From the NCBI RefSeq assembly GCF_004402045.1, contig NZ_SOMG01000016.1, positions 1-64,000 on the forward strand: a DNA stretch of 64,000 nt. The letters are read 5' to 3'. Made by a program: the position numbers and the translations under genes. How positions within the stretch are numbered: the stretch's first letter is position 1; each line of letters starts with the position of its first letter. Source of the DNA: Lelliottia nimipressuralis. Its GTDB lineage: Bacteria > Pseudomonadota > Gammaproteobacteria > Enterobacterales > Enterobacteriaceae. The notes beneath the pieces were generated by a model. That model was given only the letters and a program-made list of their open reading frames with translations. It was not told the origin of the DNA and searched no databases. Below, in pieces: positions 22,588 to 31,946 of the stretch.

Positions 22588-22814
22588 TCAAGGCTGAGAT
22601 CAGCAAACATCTGTTTGAGGCGCCGGTTCTCATCCTCCAGGTCTTTCATCTTTTTGATCTCAGAGGCTTCCATCCCGCCAAACTTCGCTTTCCAGTTGTA
22701 ATAGCTGGCCTCAGAAATACCGGCTTCACGGCAGACATCCTTGACGGTACGTCCGGCTTCGACGGACTTCAGAACGGCAATGATCTGGTGTTCGGTGAAT
22801 CGGGCTTTACGCAT
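22548..22814 (-). CDS. IS3-family transposase OrfA (DNA-binding part)
   Basis: The 88-residue protein has a helix-turn-helix (FTEHQIIAVLKSVEAGRTVK, DVCREAGISEASYYNWK) and a leucine-zipper-like C-terminus (MKDLEDENRRLKQMFADLSL) used for dimerisation. It overlaps OrfB by 40 bases around the slippery A7G run. By sequence it belongs with the IS407-type OrfA group; the exact IS name cannot be given without a database. Confidence 0.93.
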   Translation of the reverse strand: MRKARFTEHQIIAVLKSVEAGRTVKDVCREAGISEASYYNWKAKFGGMEASEIKKMKDLEDENRRLKQMFADLSLECRALKDVIEKKL

Positions 22815-22893
22815 GGTGATCTCCTCAGGGGAAATAATCAGTATGTCGGAAGATCTCTAAAAGTGAATGGTCCGGTTTACCGGGATGCTTACA

Positions 22894-23197
22894 CAAAGGC
22901 GTGAAGCTGATAAGCCTGTGTGAAGGTTTCGACCTGAGCACACCAGCCGGGCAAATGATGCTTCATATGATGGCGGGCTTTGCGGAAATGGAGAAAAGTA
23001 TTATTGCAGAACGCCGTGAAGCTGGCATTGCCCGTGCTAAAGCCGAAGGGGGGCATTGTGGCCGCCCGCAGTTTGAACACGGTGATCTGATTGCTAGCCT
23101 GTGGTCAAAAGGATTGAGTTACCCGCAGATTGCGGCGGAGCTGGCTGGGCGTGGTATTACTGCCGGAAAAACTACTATTTATAGGTTCAAAAAATGA
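22894..23197 (+). pseudogene. Serine recombinase (Gin/Pin-like invertase), C-terminal fragment
   Basis: Directly after the IS end the frame reads KGVKLISLCEGFDLSTPAG, MLHMMAGFAEMEKSIIAERR, AGIARAKAEGG and a C-terminal helix-turn-helix (LSYPQIAAELAGRGITAGKT). This is the second half of a resolvase/invertase family protein. The catalytic serine half is missing, cut by the IS-linked deletion. In P2-type phages such invertases lie beside the fibre genes and flip fibre ends. The remnant suggests the parent phage had a switching fibre module, now lost. Confidence 0.85.
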
Positions 23198-23216
23198 ATT
23201 GTTTATGGAGTTATTG

Positions 23217-23236
23217 GGGCTTTAATTAAGCCCCTG
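23217..23236. terminator. Hairpin between convergent genes
   Basis: GGGGCTTAA-type arms (GGGGCTTTAATTAAGCCCC) form a compact palindrome between the recombinase fragment and the convergent gene at 23257. It probably ends transcription from either side, though a T-run is weak. Confidence 0.55.
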
Positions 23237-23256
23237 CTATTGCCTGAGTAAATTAA

Positions 23257-23901
23257 CTATTCTGGTAGTTTTTCTAAAATACTGCTGAGAAACTGAAACT
23301 CATAACTACAACTGATTTCAATCATTTTTCTCAGTTCTGCTTCATCATCAGTATGCTTTCCTAAACTGAGGTAATAGTTTTTCTCTTCAAAAGTAGTATA
23401 AATAATCCAATGTCCTGTCATTTCCCTGTCAGACGACCGCCTCATGTAGTGTTCTGTGACTACTTGATGGGCAATTTTTTTTGCATCTTCCTCAGTCAAG
23501 TAGTGGGTTACTCCTGTACGTTCTGATTCATCCAAAATCTCTTGCAAGTAAGGAATTCCGTATTTCTGCAAGGAGTTACGTAGATTTTGAGCCATTGAGG
23601 GAACACCAACTCCCTGATAGTGCTTATGCCACAGGCCTTTTAGATAAGGTTTACGGTTGAACATTTTTGGTGGCTTAGTGTGACTTCCTCCATGTAAAGG
23701 CTTGCCTTCTAAACAAAGAATTTCATGACAAATGCGGAAAGGATCTTCAGTCCTAGACATAAAGGCCGTATAGATTTGCATTACTAAAAGTGAACTAAAT
23801 CTATCAAGAATATCGGGGGTGATACCAGTAATTGTGATTACACTTAAGACATCTTCAGTTATGTCCTTATCTCCAGACATTATCTTGTTAATGCGGGACA
23901 T
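23257..23901 (-). CDS. Unknown 214-residue protein in prophage remnant
   Basis: Not recognised. The start ATG at 23901 (MSRINKIMSGDKDITEDVLS) is preceded by AAGGAAG at good spacing; an upstream ATG at 23955 would add 18 residues. The protein is soluble with no signal or membrane segment. Recognisable stretches are KGLWHKHYQGVGVPSMAQNL and EHYMRRSSDREMTGHWIIYT. It follows the recombinase fragment in opposite orientation, a typical accessory gene location near the right end of a P2-type prophage. Its AT-rich composition suggests recent acquisition. No function is proposed. Confidence 0.7.
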   Translation of the reverse strand: MSRINKIMSGDKDITEDVLSVITITGITPDILDRFSSLLVMQIYTAFMSRTEDPFRICHEILCLEGKPLHGGSHTKPPKMFNRKPYLKGLWHKHYQGVGVPSMAQNLRNSLQKYGIPYLQEILDESERTGVTHYLTEEDAKKIAHQVVTEHYMRRSSDREMTGHWIIYTTFEEKNYYLSLGKHTDDEAELRKMIEISCSYEFQFLSSILEKLPE

Positions 23902-24109
23902 TTTCACTTCCTTACTTGTAGGGTTTGTCGCTAATTTTTGATCAGTGAATGTCATTAATCTATGTGTAAAAGTGCGATCTAAGCGCTAACAGTGAGAATG
24001 GATGAAAATTTACATCCATTGTTATGAATGCTTCATGCCATTCTTACTCAAATAAAAATAAAATGAATAAGGTATAAAACATTGATTTTTATTTTTATTG
24101 TGAGGTTTT

Positions 24110-24559
24110 ATGTTAAATAAATTATTCAGCAAACTTATAAATAGGCGTGCTGATAAGGCATCTCCTTCAGATTTGATTTTCACGGATAATGAAGCCGCTT
24201 TTTTCTATGCGTGCATTTATCTGGATTGCAGTCTGAAAAAAAACGCCCCACTAATCGCTCTTGTAATGCCTGGACCGAATGGAACAGATCCTGTGTGCAC
24301 AGAATCTGGCATCCAACGCATGATTTTGAGGGTATCCTCAAACGATGGGGGGTTTATGGTTGTTGCAGAAACATCCGGTCCAAGGGGGCCGAAGCTGAAT
24401 ATAGGTGATTTGGTGAGTTGGATTCCACTTACTTATATTGAGAGCCTGTGCCAGGAAGACACTGATAGTCGTTTTGCATGGTGCGGGCTAGTGACTGGAA
24501 AGTTAAAACCTATATTGTCCCCTACGGGGTGGGTTGGTGAGAAGAGCTTTGGTGTATGA
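24110..24559 (+). CDS. Unknown 149-residue protein in prophage remnant
   Basis: Not recognised. After a basic N-terminus (MLNKLFSKLINRRADKASPS) the protein is a mixed alpha/beta domain without signal peptide or membrane span. Motif-like segments are ALVMPGPNGTDPVCTESGIQ and SWIPLTYIESLCQEDTDSRF. The gene is transcribed divergently from 23257-23901 with 208 bases between the starts. That arrangement might reflect a two-gene module, but nothing else supports it. A 15-bp hairpin follows. Confidence 0.65.
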   Translation: MLNKLFSKLINRRADKASPSDLIFTDNEAAFFYACIYLDCSLKKNAPLIALVMPGPNGTDPVCTESGIQRMILRVSSNDGGFMVVAETSGPRGPKLNIGDLVSWIPLTYIESLCQEDTDSRFAWCGLVTGKLKPILSPTGWVGEKSFGV

Positions 24560-24563
24560 CGTA

Positions 24564-24600
24564 GTCGTACCCACCAGTTTTAAATACTGGTGGGTACGAC
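24564..24600. terminator. Long perfect hairpin between convergent genes
   Basis: Arms 24564-24578 and 24586-24600 (GTCGTACCCACCAGT and its complement) form a perfect 15-bp stem with a 7-base TTTAAAT loop. It lies between convergent stop codons at 24559 and 24606. A bidirectional terminator is the simplest reading, although no T-run follows. Confidence 0.7.
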
Positions 24601-24605
24601 CAGCA

Positions 24606-24935
24606 TCATAGAACGATTCGGTTCTCTCTTAAAAAATCCTCTACATCCATGCCAAGCGATTCCGCGATCTCCTGGTAATATTCTCTCAGCAATGCCTTTT
24701 TGGTGTGTTCGTCCGTTGTCACCATTTCAATAACACTTACGGTGGTATCGCCGGGCAGGGTGTTAAGGTAGTGCCCGAAAGCCAGGTTAATTTGTTCGCT
24801 TATAAACTGGTTTCTTTCCAGCCCCAGTGCCGCCGCTTCGTGATCAGCTTCTCTTTCAGTCTGCCGGATATGGGCGGGGTTAGCGTCAACAAAAAGTTTA
24901 CGCAGTTCTGCAAAACAATCATTCCGTGTTTTCAC
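24606..24935 (-). CDS. Unknown small protein next to attR
   Basis: About 109 residues if translation starts at GTG 24935 (KTRNDCFAELRKLFVDANPA), which has AGAGGAC upstream. A longer ATG frame from 24986 is possible but has no ribosome site. The protein is acidic and helical, with QTEREADHEAAALGLERNQF in the middle and EYYQEIAESLGMDVEDFLRE near the end. No family is assigned. It is the last gene before the tRNA-side attachment site. Confidence 0.7.
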   Translation of the reverse strand: MKTRNDCFAELRKLFVDANPAHIRQTEREADHEAAALGLERNQFISEQINLAFGHYLNTLPGDTTVSVIEMVTTDEHTKKALLREYYQEIAESLGMDVEDFLRENRIVL

Positions 24936-25055
24936 TGTGTGTGTCCTCTGAAAAAAAATAATTACGTTATGCCAGAGGTAAAGCAATGTCGGAGCAAAAT
25001 AGTTACTTCTGAGTCACCAATCTACCCTTACTACGGTATCCCCGAAGTATCCCCG

Positions 25056-25091
25056 ATAAAAAGTAAAAGGGCCGGAGATTTCTCTCCAGCC
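25056..25091 (-). terminator. Terminator downstream of ileX
   Basis: On the minus strand GGCTGGAGA-GAAA-TCTCCGGCC forms a stable stem, followed by CTTTTACTTTTT. It ends transcription from the tRNA. It lies outside the att core, on the element side, so it was probably brought in by the prophage. Confidence 0.85.
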
Positions 25092-25100
25092 CTTGGTATA

Positions 25101-25147
25101 TCTGGTGGCCCCTGCTGGACTTGAACCAGCGACCAAGCGATTATGAG
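25101..25147. repeat. Attachment-site repeat, right copy (attR, inside ileX)
   Basis: This copy of the 47-bp repeat (partner 15122-15168) overlaps the 3' half of ileX. The element carried its own copy of the tRNA 3' end and so left a working tRNA. The distance between copies gives an element of about 10 kb, far below the 30-33 kb of P2 or 186, consistent with the deletions seen. Confidence 0.93.
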
Positions 25148-25176
25148 TCGCCTGCTCTAACCACTGAGCTAAGGGG
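25101..25176 (-). tRNA. ileX: tRNA-Ile (CAU anticodon, lysidine-modified), ileX
   Basis: 76 nt including an encoded CCA. The acceptor stem is GGCCCCT/AGGGGCC, and the anticodon loop CTCATAA puts CAT at 25143-25141. The sequence agrees with E. coli ileX, and it is next to mug as in E. coli. The CAU anticodon is often misannotated as Met; in this tRNA it is changed to lysidine and reads AUA. It is the integration target of both tandem elements. Confidence 0.95.
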
Positions 25177-25303
25177 CCGTGGCGGTGAATTATAAAGTAA
25201 CTCCCCGCAGCAATCCAGCCATTCACACCTGCCTGCTGTTTTTATAAACAACGCATAATCAATCCTTTATACTTCACTCACGATGTATCGATCGGGAGTA
25301 AAG

Positions 25304-25810
25304 ATGATCAACGATATTCTGGCCCCTGGCCTGAGGGTTGTGTTCTGCGGAATTAACCCAGGCAAGTCCTCGGCGCACACCGGCTTTCACTTCGCCCATC
25401 CGGGCAATCGCTTCTGGAAGGTGATCTACCAGGCTGGGTTTACCGACAGGCTACTCAAGCCCGAAGAGGAGCAGCATCTGCTGGATACGCGCTGCGGGAT
25501 CACCATGCTGGTCGAGCGGCCTACGGTGCAGGCGAGCGAGGTTAACCTGCATGAGCTGCGAAGCGGCGGGAGAGAGCTGGTCAAAAAGATAGAAGATTAT
25601 CAGCCGGCCGCGCTGGCGATCCTCGGTAAGCAGGCCTACGAGCAGGCGTTCAGCCAGCGCGGGGCGCAGTGGGGCAAGCAGGCCATCACCATCGGCGTGA
25701 CGCAGGTGTGGGTGCTGCCGAATCCGAGTGGGCTCAACAGGGCGACGCTGGATAAGCTGGTGGAGGCGTATCGGGAACTCGATGAGGCGCTGATGGTGCG
25801 GGGGCTTTAG
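25304..25810 (+). CDS. mug: G/U mismatch-specific DNA glycosylase
   Basis: The 168-residue Mug removes uracil and ethenocytosine opposite guanine. [20 protein letters not shown] includes the active-site GINPG motif, and [20 protein letters not shown] the second conserved NPSG motif. ATG 25304 matches the E. coli start, with GGGAGTAAAG upstream. It is convergent with rpoD. Confidence 0.97.
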   Translation: MINDILAPGLRVVFCGINPGKSSAHTGFHFAHPGNRFWKVIYQAGFTDRLLKPEEEQHLLDTRCGITMLVERPTVQASEVNLHELRSGGRELVKKIEDYQPAALAILGKQAYEQAFSQRGAQWGKQAITIGVTQVWVLPNPSGLNRATLDKLVEAYRELDEALMVRGL

Positions 25811-25821
25811 GGGCCTCTGCA

Positions 25822-25857
25822 GCCTGATGCCCTGACCCTCAGCCCACAGGGAGAGGG
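25822..25857 (+). repeat. Intergenic repeat, related copy at 48338
   Basis: TGATGCCCTGACCCTCAGCC then CACAGGGAGAGGG is a slightly diverged version of the sequence after hldE (48338-48380). Such short repeats are widespread in Enterobacter intergenic regions. It lies between convergent mug and rpoD. Confidence 0.75.
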
Positions 25858-25865
25858 AATAAACA

Positions 25866-25896
25866 AAAAAAAAGCTCCCGGTTGGGAGCTTTTTCA
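25866..25896 (-). terminator. Terminator of the rpsU-dnaG-rpoD operon
   Basis: On the minus strand AAAAAGCTCCC-AACC-GGGAGCTTTTTTTTT is a classic stem with a long U-tract, just past the rpoD stop. The A-run on the other side lets it act on mug transcripts also. Confidence 0.92.
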
Positions 25897-25909
25897 CTGT
25901 CAGGACTGA

Positions 25910-27757
25910 TTAATCGTCCAGGAAGCTACGCAGCACTTCAGAGCGGCTTGGATGACGCAGCTTACGCAGCGCCTTCGCTTCGATCTGACGGATACGTTCG
26001 CGGGTCACGTCGAACTGTTTACCCACTTCTTCCAGCGTGTGGTCGGTGTTCATATCAATACCGAAACGCATACGCAGTACTTTCGCTTCACGGGCGGTCA
26101 GGCCAGCCAGCACGTCGTGCGTTGCAGCACGCAGGCTCTCGGTGGTGGCAGAGTCCAGCGGCAACTCGAGGGTGGTATCCTCGATGAAATCACCCAGATG
26201 CGAATCTTCATCATCACCGATTGGTGTTTCCATGGAGATTGGCTCTTTGGCGATCTTCAGCACTTTACGGATCTTGTCTTCCGGCATCAGCATGCGCTCG
26301 GCCAGCTCTTCCGGCGTCGGCTCGCGGCCCATCTCCTGCAGCATCTGGCGGGAAATACGGTTGAGCTTGTTGATGGTCTCAATCATATGCACCGGAATAC
26401 GGATGGTGCGCGCCTGATCCGCGATAGAGCGGGTGATAGCCTGACGGATCCACCAGGTTGCGTAGGTGGAGAACTTGTAGCCACGACGGTATTCAAACTT
26501 ATCTACCGCTTTCATCAGACCGATGTTGCCTTCCTGAATCAGATCCAGGAACTGCAGACCACGGTTGGTGTATTTCTTGGCGATAGAGATAACCAGACGC
26601 AAGTTCGCTTCAACCATCTCTTTCTTCGCACGGCGGGCTTTCGCTTCACCGATGGACATACGACGGTTGATATCTTTAACCTGCTCGATGGTCAGGCCAG
26701 TCTCTTCTTCAATCTGATGCAGTTTCTGCAGGCCGCGATGCACATCGTCCTTCACGTCGTGCAGTTTTTCAGACCACGGCTTGTTCATCGCGATAGCCGC
26801 GTTGAACCAGGTTTCGCTGGTTTCGTTGCCGGTGAAGAGGGTGATGAAGTTCTTCTTCGGCATTTTGCACTGCTCAACGCACAGCTTCATGATGATGCGT
26901 TCCTGGGTACGTACGCGATCCATCATCACGCGCATGCTGTTTACCAGGTAGTCGAACTGTTTTGGCACCAGGCGGAACTGTTTGAACACTTCAGACAGTT
27001 TCAGGATCTCTTCCTGAGCGGCGGCATGGCTGCGGCCTTTCGCTTTGATGGTGTCACGCGTCACTTCGTACTGGGTACGCAGTTCGGCAAACTTCTCACG
27101 CGCCAGCTCCGGGTCGATGCTGTTGTCATCATCCGCGGTGTCGTCGTCACTCTCTTCCTCATCTTCGTCTTCGTCATCATCCATCTCTTCCTGAGACAGT
27201 TCAGAACCGACGTGAGTGGCGGTAGGCGCCATATCTTCTTCAGCGTTCGGGTCGACAAAACCGGTGATCAGGTCAGACAGGCGCGCTTCTTCCGCTTCAA
27301 CGCGATCGTACTGCTCAAGCAGATAGGTGATCGCTTCCGGGTACTCGGCAACAGAGCACTGAACCTGGTTGATCCCGTCTTCGATGCGTTTTGCGATGTC
27401 AATTTCGCCTTCGCGGGTCAACAGTTCAACGGTACCCATTTCGCGCATGTACATGCGGACCGGGTCAGTAGTACGCCCGATTTCAGATTCCACGCTGGAC
27501 AGTACCTGTGCAGCAGCTTCTTCCGCATCTTCGTCAGTGTTGTTGGAGGTTTCAGCCAGCAACAGATCATCGGCATCCGGTGCTTCTTCCATCACCTGAA
27601 TGCCCATGTCATTGATCATTTGGATGATGTCTTCGATTTGATCTGAATCGACGATATCTTCCGGCAGATGGTCATTGACCTCGGCATAGGTCAGATAGCC
27701 TTGCTCCTTACCACGTTGGACAAGAAGTTTCAGCTGTGACTGCGGGTTTTGCTCCAT
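25910..27757 (-). CDS. rpoD: RNA polymerase sigma factor RpoD (sigma-70)
   Basis: The 615-residue housekeeping sigma factor starts [20 protein letters not shown], as in E. coli. Region 1.1 is followed by a very acidic non-conserved stretch ([20 protein letters not shown]) at about residues 190-210. Regions 2.1-2.4 include [20 protein letters not shown], and region 4.2 ([20 protein letters not shown]) carries the -35 recognition helix. It is the last gene of the macromolecular synthesis operon. An upstream in-frame start at 27814 is not used in relatives. Confidence 0.98.
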   Translation of the reverse strand: MEQNPQSQLKLLVQRGKEQGYLTYAEVNDHLPEDIVDSDQIEDIIQMINDMGIQVMEEAPDADDLLLAETSNNTDEDAEEAAAQVLSSVESEIGRTTDPVRMYMREMGTVELLTREGEIDIAKRIEDGINQVQCSVAEYPEAITYLLEQYDRVEAEEARLSDLITGFVDPNAEEDMAPTATHVGSELSQEEMDDDEDEDEEESDDDTADDDNSIDPELAREKFAELRTQYEVTRDTIKAKGRSHAAAQEEILKLSEVFKQFRLVPKQFDYLVNSMRVMMDRVRTQERIIMKLCVEQCKMPKKNFITLFTGNETSETWFNAAIAMNKPWSEKLHDVKDDVHRGLQKLHQIEEETGLTIEQVKDINRRMSIGEAKARRAKKEMVEANLRLVISIAKKYTNRGLQFLDLIQEGNIGLMKAVDKFEYRRGYKFSTYATWWIRQAITRSIADQARTIRIPVHMIETINKLNRISRQMLQEMGREPTPEELAERMLMPEDKIRKVLKIAKEPISMETPIGDDEDSHLGDFIEDTTLELPLDSATTESLRAATHDVLAGLTAREAKVLRMRFGIDMNTDHTLEEVGKQFDVTRERIRQIEAKALRKLRHPSRSEVLRSFLDD

Positions 27758-27922
27758 AAGACGGTATCCACACTTAATTCGTTTGATTGGTGTCGGCGAT
27801 GGGGCTACCAACATTTAAAGCGAGGGCGTACTTATATTTTTGCCGCTGCCTCTCAGTGCGGCTGCCGGGGGCTTCCCGATCGATATTCGGCACTTAAGCC
27901 GTTAAATACTGTTGTCTTTGAC

Positions 27923-29668
27923 TTATTTCTTCGCCAGTTCCTGGTTAATCATCCAGAGCTCCCGGCGTTCTTCGCTGCTTAAACCGTGTGTGCGCTCGCG
28001 AGCAATCAACTCTTCCTGGCGCAGCTCAAGCATCGAATCAAACATATGGTTGAGTGAGTCGGTGAACGTTTTTTCTGCAATGTCCTTATCTGCTATATCG
28101 TCCCACATCGACAATTTTTCAAGGGTAGCGGCTTCTTTTGTGCCGCGATAATGCTCTAAAAGTTGTCCGGTGGTCAGACCTGGCTGAGACAAACAAGTGT
28201 TGACCAGTTCTGAAAATAAGCCAAGTCCGGGCAATTTTTCGTGGTTCAAACCCGCCAGCGACGGCACCTGAGGTGCAAGCTCGGGGTTTTGTACCAGCAA
28301 CCCTATCAGTATACGCATGGTTGTGCGTTTTAGCTGAGGCGCGGCGCGAACCGTGCCGTTTTCAGCGTGTTTAGGCATTAAACGTTCAAGCTGGCTGTCA
28401 TCCAGAATGCCGAGCTTGTTGCCTAATTCCTGACGCAGATAGATGCGCAGCGTTTCGCCGGGCACCTGGCTGATTAACGGCAGCGCCAGCGTACTGAGCT
28501 GCGCGCGCCCGTCAGGAGTACTCAAATCGACCTGCGGCATCAGGCTGTTAAACAAAAACGTGGAGAGCGGCTGTGCCTGCTCCATCCGCGCTTCAAACGC
28601 CGCTTTGCCCTCTTTACGCACCAGCGTATCCGGGTCTTCACCATCGGGCAGGAACATAAAGCGTAGCTGACGGCCGTCGGTCATATACGGCAGCGCGGTT
28701 TCCAGCGCTCGCCAGGCGGCGTCGCGTCCGGCGCGGTCTCCGTCGTAACAACAAATCACGTTGTTGGTCACGCGGAACAGCAGCTGGATATGATCCGCCG
28801 TGGTGGACGTACCTAACGACGCAACCGCGTAGTTGATGTCGTACTGCGCCAGCGCCACGACGTCCATATAGCCTTCGACGACCAGCAGACGCGGAGGTTC
28901 CGCATTATCCTGCTGCGCCTCATAAAGACCGTACAGCTGACGGCCCTTATGGAAAATATCGGTTTCCGGGGAGTTGAGGTACTTCGGCAGGGCATCACCC
29001 AGCACGCGACCACCAAAACCAATTACCCGGCCACGCTTGTCGCGGATCGGGAACATCACCCGTTCGCGGAAGCGGTCGTAGCTTCGTCCCTGGTCGTTGG
29101 TGACCAGCATGCCTGCATCGATAAGAGACTTACGATCTTCGCTATTGCCGCCAAAACGCTTTAACACGTTGTCCCAGCCGGGCGGGGCGTAACCAATAGC
29201 GAAACGCGCAATGACATCGTCGCTCAGTCCGCGCTTGTTCAGATACTGACGCGCAGGCTCAGCCGCAGAGTGCTTAAGAGACTGTTGGTAAAACGAATTC
29301 AGGCCATCCATCAGTTGATACAGCGTTTGCCGTTGATGGCGCTCGATCTGACTTGGCCCACTGCCTGCTTCATACGGCACTTCAAGGTTATGCATCGCCG
29401 CCAGCTCTTCGACGGTTTCAACGAACTCGAGCTTGTCGTAGTTCATCAAAAAATCGACGGCATTACCGTGTGCGCCACAGCCGAAGCAATGGTAGAACTG
29501 CTTTTCACCGTTTACGGTGAAGGAGGGGGTTTTTTCGTTATGGAACGGACAGCACGCATGGTAGTTCTTGCCCTGCTTTTTTAGCTTTACCCGCGCGTCG
29601 ATGAGATCGACGATGTCGGTTCTGGCAAGCAGGTCATTGATGAAAACGCGTGGGATTCTTCCGGCCAT
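27923..29668 (-). CDS. dnaG: DNA primase
   Basis: The 581-residue primase, the E. coli length, starts MAGRIPRVFINDLLARTDIV. An N-terminal zinc finger (CCPFHNEKTPSFTVNG, then FYHCFGCGAHG) is followed by the TOPRIM core with LLVVEGYMDVVALAQYDI and CCYDGDRAGRDAA. The C-terminal domain that contacts DnaB ends MINQELAKK. It makes RNA primers at the replication fork. It lies between rpsU and rpoD in the conserved operon. Confidence 0.98.
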   Translation of the reverse strand: MAGRIPRVFINDLLARTDIVDLIDARVKLKKQGKNYHACCPFHNEKTPSFTVNGEKQFYHCFGCGAHGNAVDFLMNYDKLEFVETVEELAAMHNLEVPYEAGSGPSQIERHQRQTLYQLMDGLNSFYQQSLKHSAAEPARQYLNKRGLSDDVIARFAIGYAPPGWDNVLKRFGGNSEDRKSLIDAGMLVTNDQGRSYDRFRERVMFPIRDKRGRVIGFGGRVLGDALPKYLNSPETDIFHKGRQLYGLYEAQQDNAEPPRLLVVEGYMDVVALAQYDINYAVASLGTSTTADHIQLLFRVTNNVICCYDGDRAGRDAAWRALETALPYMTDGRQLRFMFLPDGEDPDTLVRKEGKAAFEARMEQAQPLSTFLFNSLMPQVDLSTPDGRAQLSTLALPLISQVPGETLRIYLRQELGNKLGILDDSQLERLMPKHAENGTVRAAPQLKRTTMRILIGLLVQNPELAPQVPSLAGLNHEKLPGLGLFSELVNTCLSQPGLTTGQLLEHYRGTKEAATLEKLSMWDDIADKDIAEKTFTDSLNHMFDSMLELRQEELIARERTHGLSSEERRELWMINQELAKK

Positions 29669-29783
29669 ATGCCCCAAAATTTTAAGCGACTTATAAACGA
29701 AAACAAGCCGCGCATTCCTTCCGGAAGCACGGCCTTACGACTATTACTCTGTCTGTCAATTGAGGGCTTTGGCCCTCAACCAA

Positions 29784-30038
<255 letters not shown>

Positions 30039-30235
30039 TCAACGCCAGCTTATTTCAAAATGGTGCGGAATTTTACTGCAAATGCTGCTGCTTTGTAAAG
30101 CACCGATGCGATTTTGAAAGGGACTTTAATAAGGGTGAGGAGTATACACGAGCCTTCTTCCTGGGGCGAACAAAGTTTTACATCAACCCGCCCAGGCTCT
30201 ACACTGCGCGGTATTGAAACGAGGTAAAACAAGTC

Positions 30236-31249
30236 ATGCGTGTACTGGGTATTGAAACATCCTGCGATGAAACCGGCATCGCCATTTACGACGACGAAAA
30301 AGGCCTTCTGGCCAACCAGCTGTATAGTCAGGTGAAATTGCACGCTGACTACGGCGGCGTCGTGCCTGAACTGGCCTCTCGTGACCATGTGCGTAAAACG
30401 GTTCCCCTGATTCAGGCGGCGCTGAAAGAGGCCGGGTTGAGTTCAAACGATATTGATGCCGTGGCCTACACCGCGGGTCCGGGCCTGGTCGGCGCGCTGC
30501 TGGTCGGCGCTACGGTTGGTCGTTCGCTGGCCTTCGCGTGGGATGTTCCGGCCATTCCGGTTCACCATATGGAAGGGCATCTTCTGGCGCCGATGCTGGA
30601 AGAGAATCCGCCTGAGTTTCCGTTTGTGGCGCTGCTGGTCTCCGGCGGTCATACGCAGCTGATTAGCGTTACGGGCATTGGCAAGTACGAGCTGCTGGGT
30701 GAGTCGATCGACGATGCCGCCGGCGAAGCGTTCGACAAAACCGCCAAGCTGCTGGGGCTGGATTACCCGGGTGGCCCGATGCTGTCAAAAATGGCGTCGC
30801 AGGGAACGGAAGGGCGCTTTGTCTTCCCGCGCCCGATGACCGACCGTCCAGGGCTGGATTTCAGCTTCTCCGGGCTGAAAACCTTCGCGGCCAATACTAT
30901 CCGCAATAATGACGACAGCGAGCAGACCCGTGCTGATATCGCCCGTGCGTTCGAAGATGCGGTAGTCGATACGCTGATGATCAAGTGCAAGCGCGCGCTG
31001 GATCAGACCGGCTTTAAGCGTCTGGTGATGGCCGGTGGCGTGAGCGCTAACCGCACGCTGCGCGCGAAGCTTGCCGAGATGATGCAAAAGCGTCGCGGAG
31101 AAGTGTTCTATGCCCGTCCGGAGTTCTGTACCGATAACGGGGCGATGATCGCCTACGCCGGGATGGTGCGCCTGAATGCGGGTGCAACGTCCGACCTGAG
31201 CGTGTCCGTGCGTCCGCGCTGGCCGCTGGCGGAACTGCCGGAGGCGTGA
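30236..31249 (+). CDS. tsaD: tRNA threonylcarbamoyladenosine transferase TsaD
   Basis: The 337-residue subunit of the TsaBDE complex makes t6A37 in ANN-reading tRNAs. It has the ASKHA fold: [20 protein letters not shown], the metal-binding [11 protein letters not shown] histidines and [18 protein letters not shown]. It is divergent from rpsU as in E. coli. Next to it E. coli has ttd genes; here the urease cluster follows. Confidence 0.98.
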   Translation: MRVLGIETSCDETGIAIYDDEKGLLANQLYSQVKLHADYGGVVPELASRDHVRKTVPLIQAALKEAGLSSNDIDAVAYTAGPGLVGALLVGATVGRSLAFAWDVPAIPVHHMEGHLLAPMLEENPPEFPFVALLVSGGHTQLISVTGIGKYELLGESIDDAAGEAFDKTAKLLGLDYPGGPMLSKMASQGTEGRFVFPRPMTDRPGLDFSFSGLKTFAANTIRNNDDSEQTRADIARAFEDAVVDTLMIKCKRALDQTGFKRLVMAGGVSANRTLRAKLAEMMQKRRGEVFYARPEFCTDNGAMIAYAGMVRLNAGATSDLSVSVRPRWPLAELPEA

Positions 31250-31255
31250 GTTTTT

Positions 31256-31288
31256 GCCCGGTGGCGCTGCGCTTACCGGGCCTACAAC
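31256..31288 (+). repeat. REP element after tsaD
   Basis: GCCCGGTGGCGCTGCGCTTA then CCGGGCCTACAA is a typical enterobacterial REP palindrome between convergent tsaD and ureG. Related units lie at 36909, 56637 and 58667. Confidence 0.88.
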
Positions 31289-31319
31289 ATCCACATGTGC
31301 CAACGTGCAATAACCCGCA

Positions 31320-31937
31320 CTACACCCGCAACATCCCTTTCTCTTCCAGAAACGCAATTATCGTCGCTAAACCGTCACCCGCCTTCAGGTTGGTAAACGT
31401 CCACGGACGCTCGCCGCGCATGCGGTTGGTATCGCGCTCCATCACCTCCAGCGAAGCACCCACATACGGCGCAAGATCGGTTTTGTTGATCACCAGAAAA
31501 TCGGATTTGGTGATCCCCGGTCCGCCCTTGCGGGGGATTTTTTCCCCTTCGGCCACGTCAATCACGTAAATGGTCAGATCCGCCAGCTCCGGGCTGAAGG
31601 TCGCGCTCAGGTTGTCGCCGCCGCTTTCAACGAAGATCAGATCCAGATTGCCGAACTTCTCGCTGAGCGCTTCCACTGCCGCGAGGTTCATCGAGGCATC
31701 TTCGCGGATGGCGGTATGCGGGCAGCCGCCGGTCTCCACGCCGACGATGCGCTCCGGCTCCAGGGCTCCCGCTTCGGTCAGGATGCGCTGATCCTCTTTG
31801 GTGTAGATGTCATTCGTTACCACCGCCAGGTGATACGTGTCGCGCATTGCCTTGCAGAGCGCTTCCAGCAGTGCGGTTTTGCCCGACCCTACCGGGCCGC
31901 CCACGCCAACGCGCAGGGGATGTTTGTAATCAGCCAT
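31320..31937 (-). CDS. ureG: Urease accessory GTPase UreG
   Basis: The 205-residue SIMIBI GTPase drives nickel delivery to urease. The P-loop [15 protein letters not shown] is near the N-terminus, the metal-binding CPH ([13 protein letters not shown]) follows, and the NKTD base-recognition motif is seen in [15 protein letters not shown]. It is the last gene of the ureDABCEJFG operon. Confidence 0.98.
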   Translation of the reverse strand: MADYKHPLRVGVGGPVGSGKTALLEALCKAMRDTYHLAVVTNDIYTKEDQRILTEAGALEPERIVGVETGGCPHTAIREDASMNLAAVEALSEKFGNLDLIFVESGGDNLSATFSPELADLTIYVIDVAEGEKIPRKGGPGITKSDFLVINKTDLAPYVGASLEVMERDTNRMRGERPWTFTNLKAGDGLATIIAFLEEKGMLRV

Positions 31938-31946
31938 GTTGCTTCC

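Larger units (their letters stand above)
21693..22893 (-). mobile_element. IS3-family insertion sequence, 1201 bp, no target duplication
   Basis: Imperfect terminal inverted repeats start TGTAAGCAcacCCgtt at 21693 and, on the other strand, TGTAAGCATCCCGGTAAAC at 22893. Both end in the TG...CA of IS3-family elements. It encodes OrfA and OrfB with an A7G frameshift region between them. OrfA resembles transposases of the IS407-like group, which usually make 4-bp duplications. The flanks (GGAT on the left, CAAA on the right) do not match. The left flank is gene V and the right flank a serine recombinase, so an IS-driven adjacent deletion is the best explanation. Confidence 0.9.

Noticed and set aside
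21693-22893. Simple IS insertion into gene V
   Set aside because: No target duplication is found and the right flank is a serine recombinase, not the rest of V.
25952-27646. A 564-residue open frame on the plus strand opposite rpoD
   Set aside because: It is the exact antisense shadow of a highly conserved gene; the composition follows rpoD codons and there is no ribosome site or known family.
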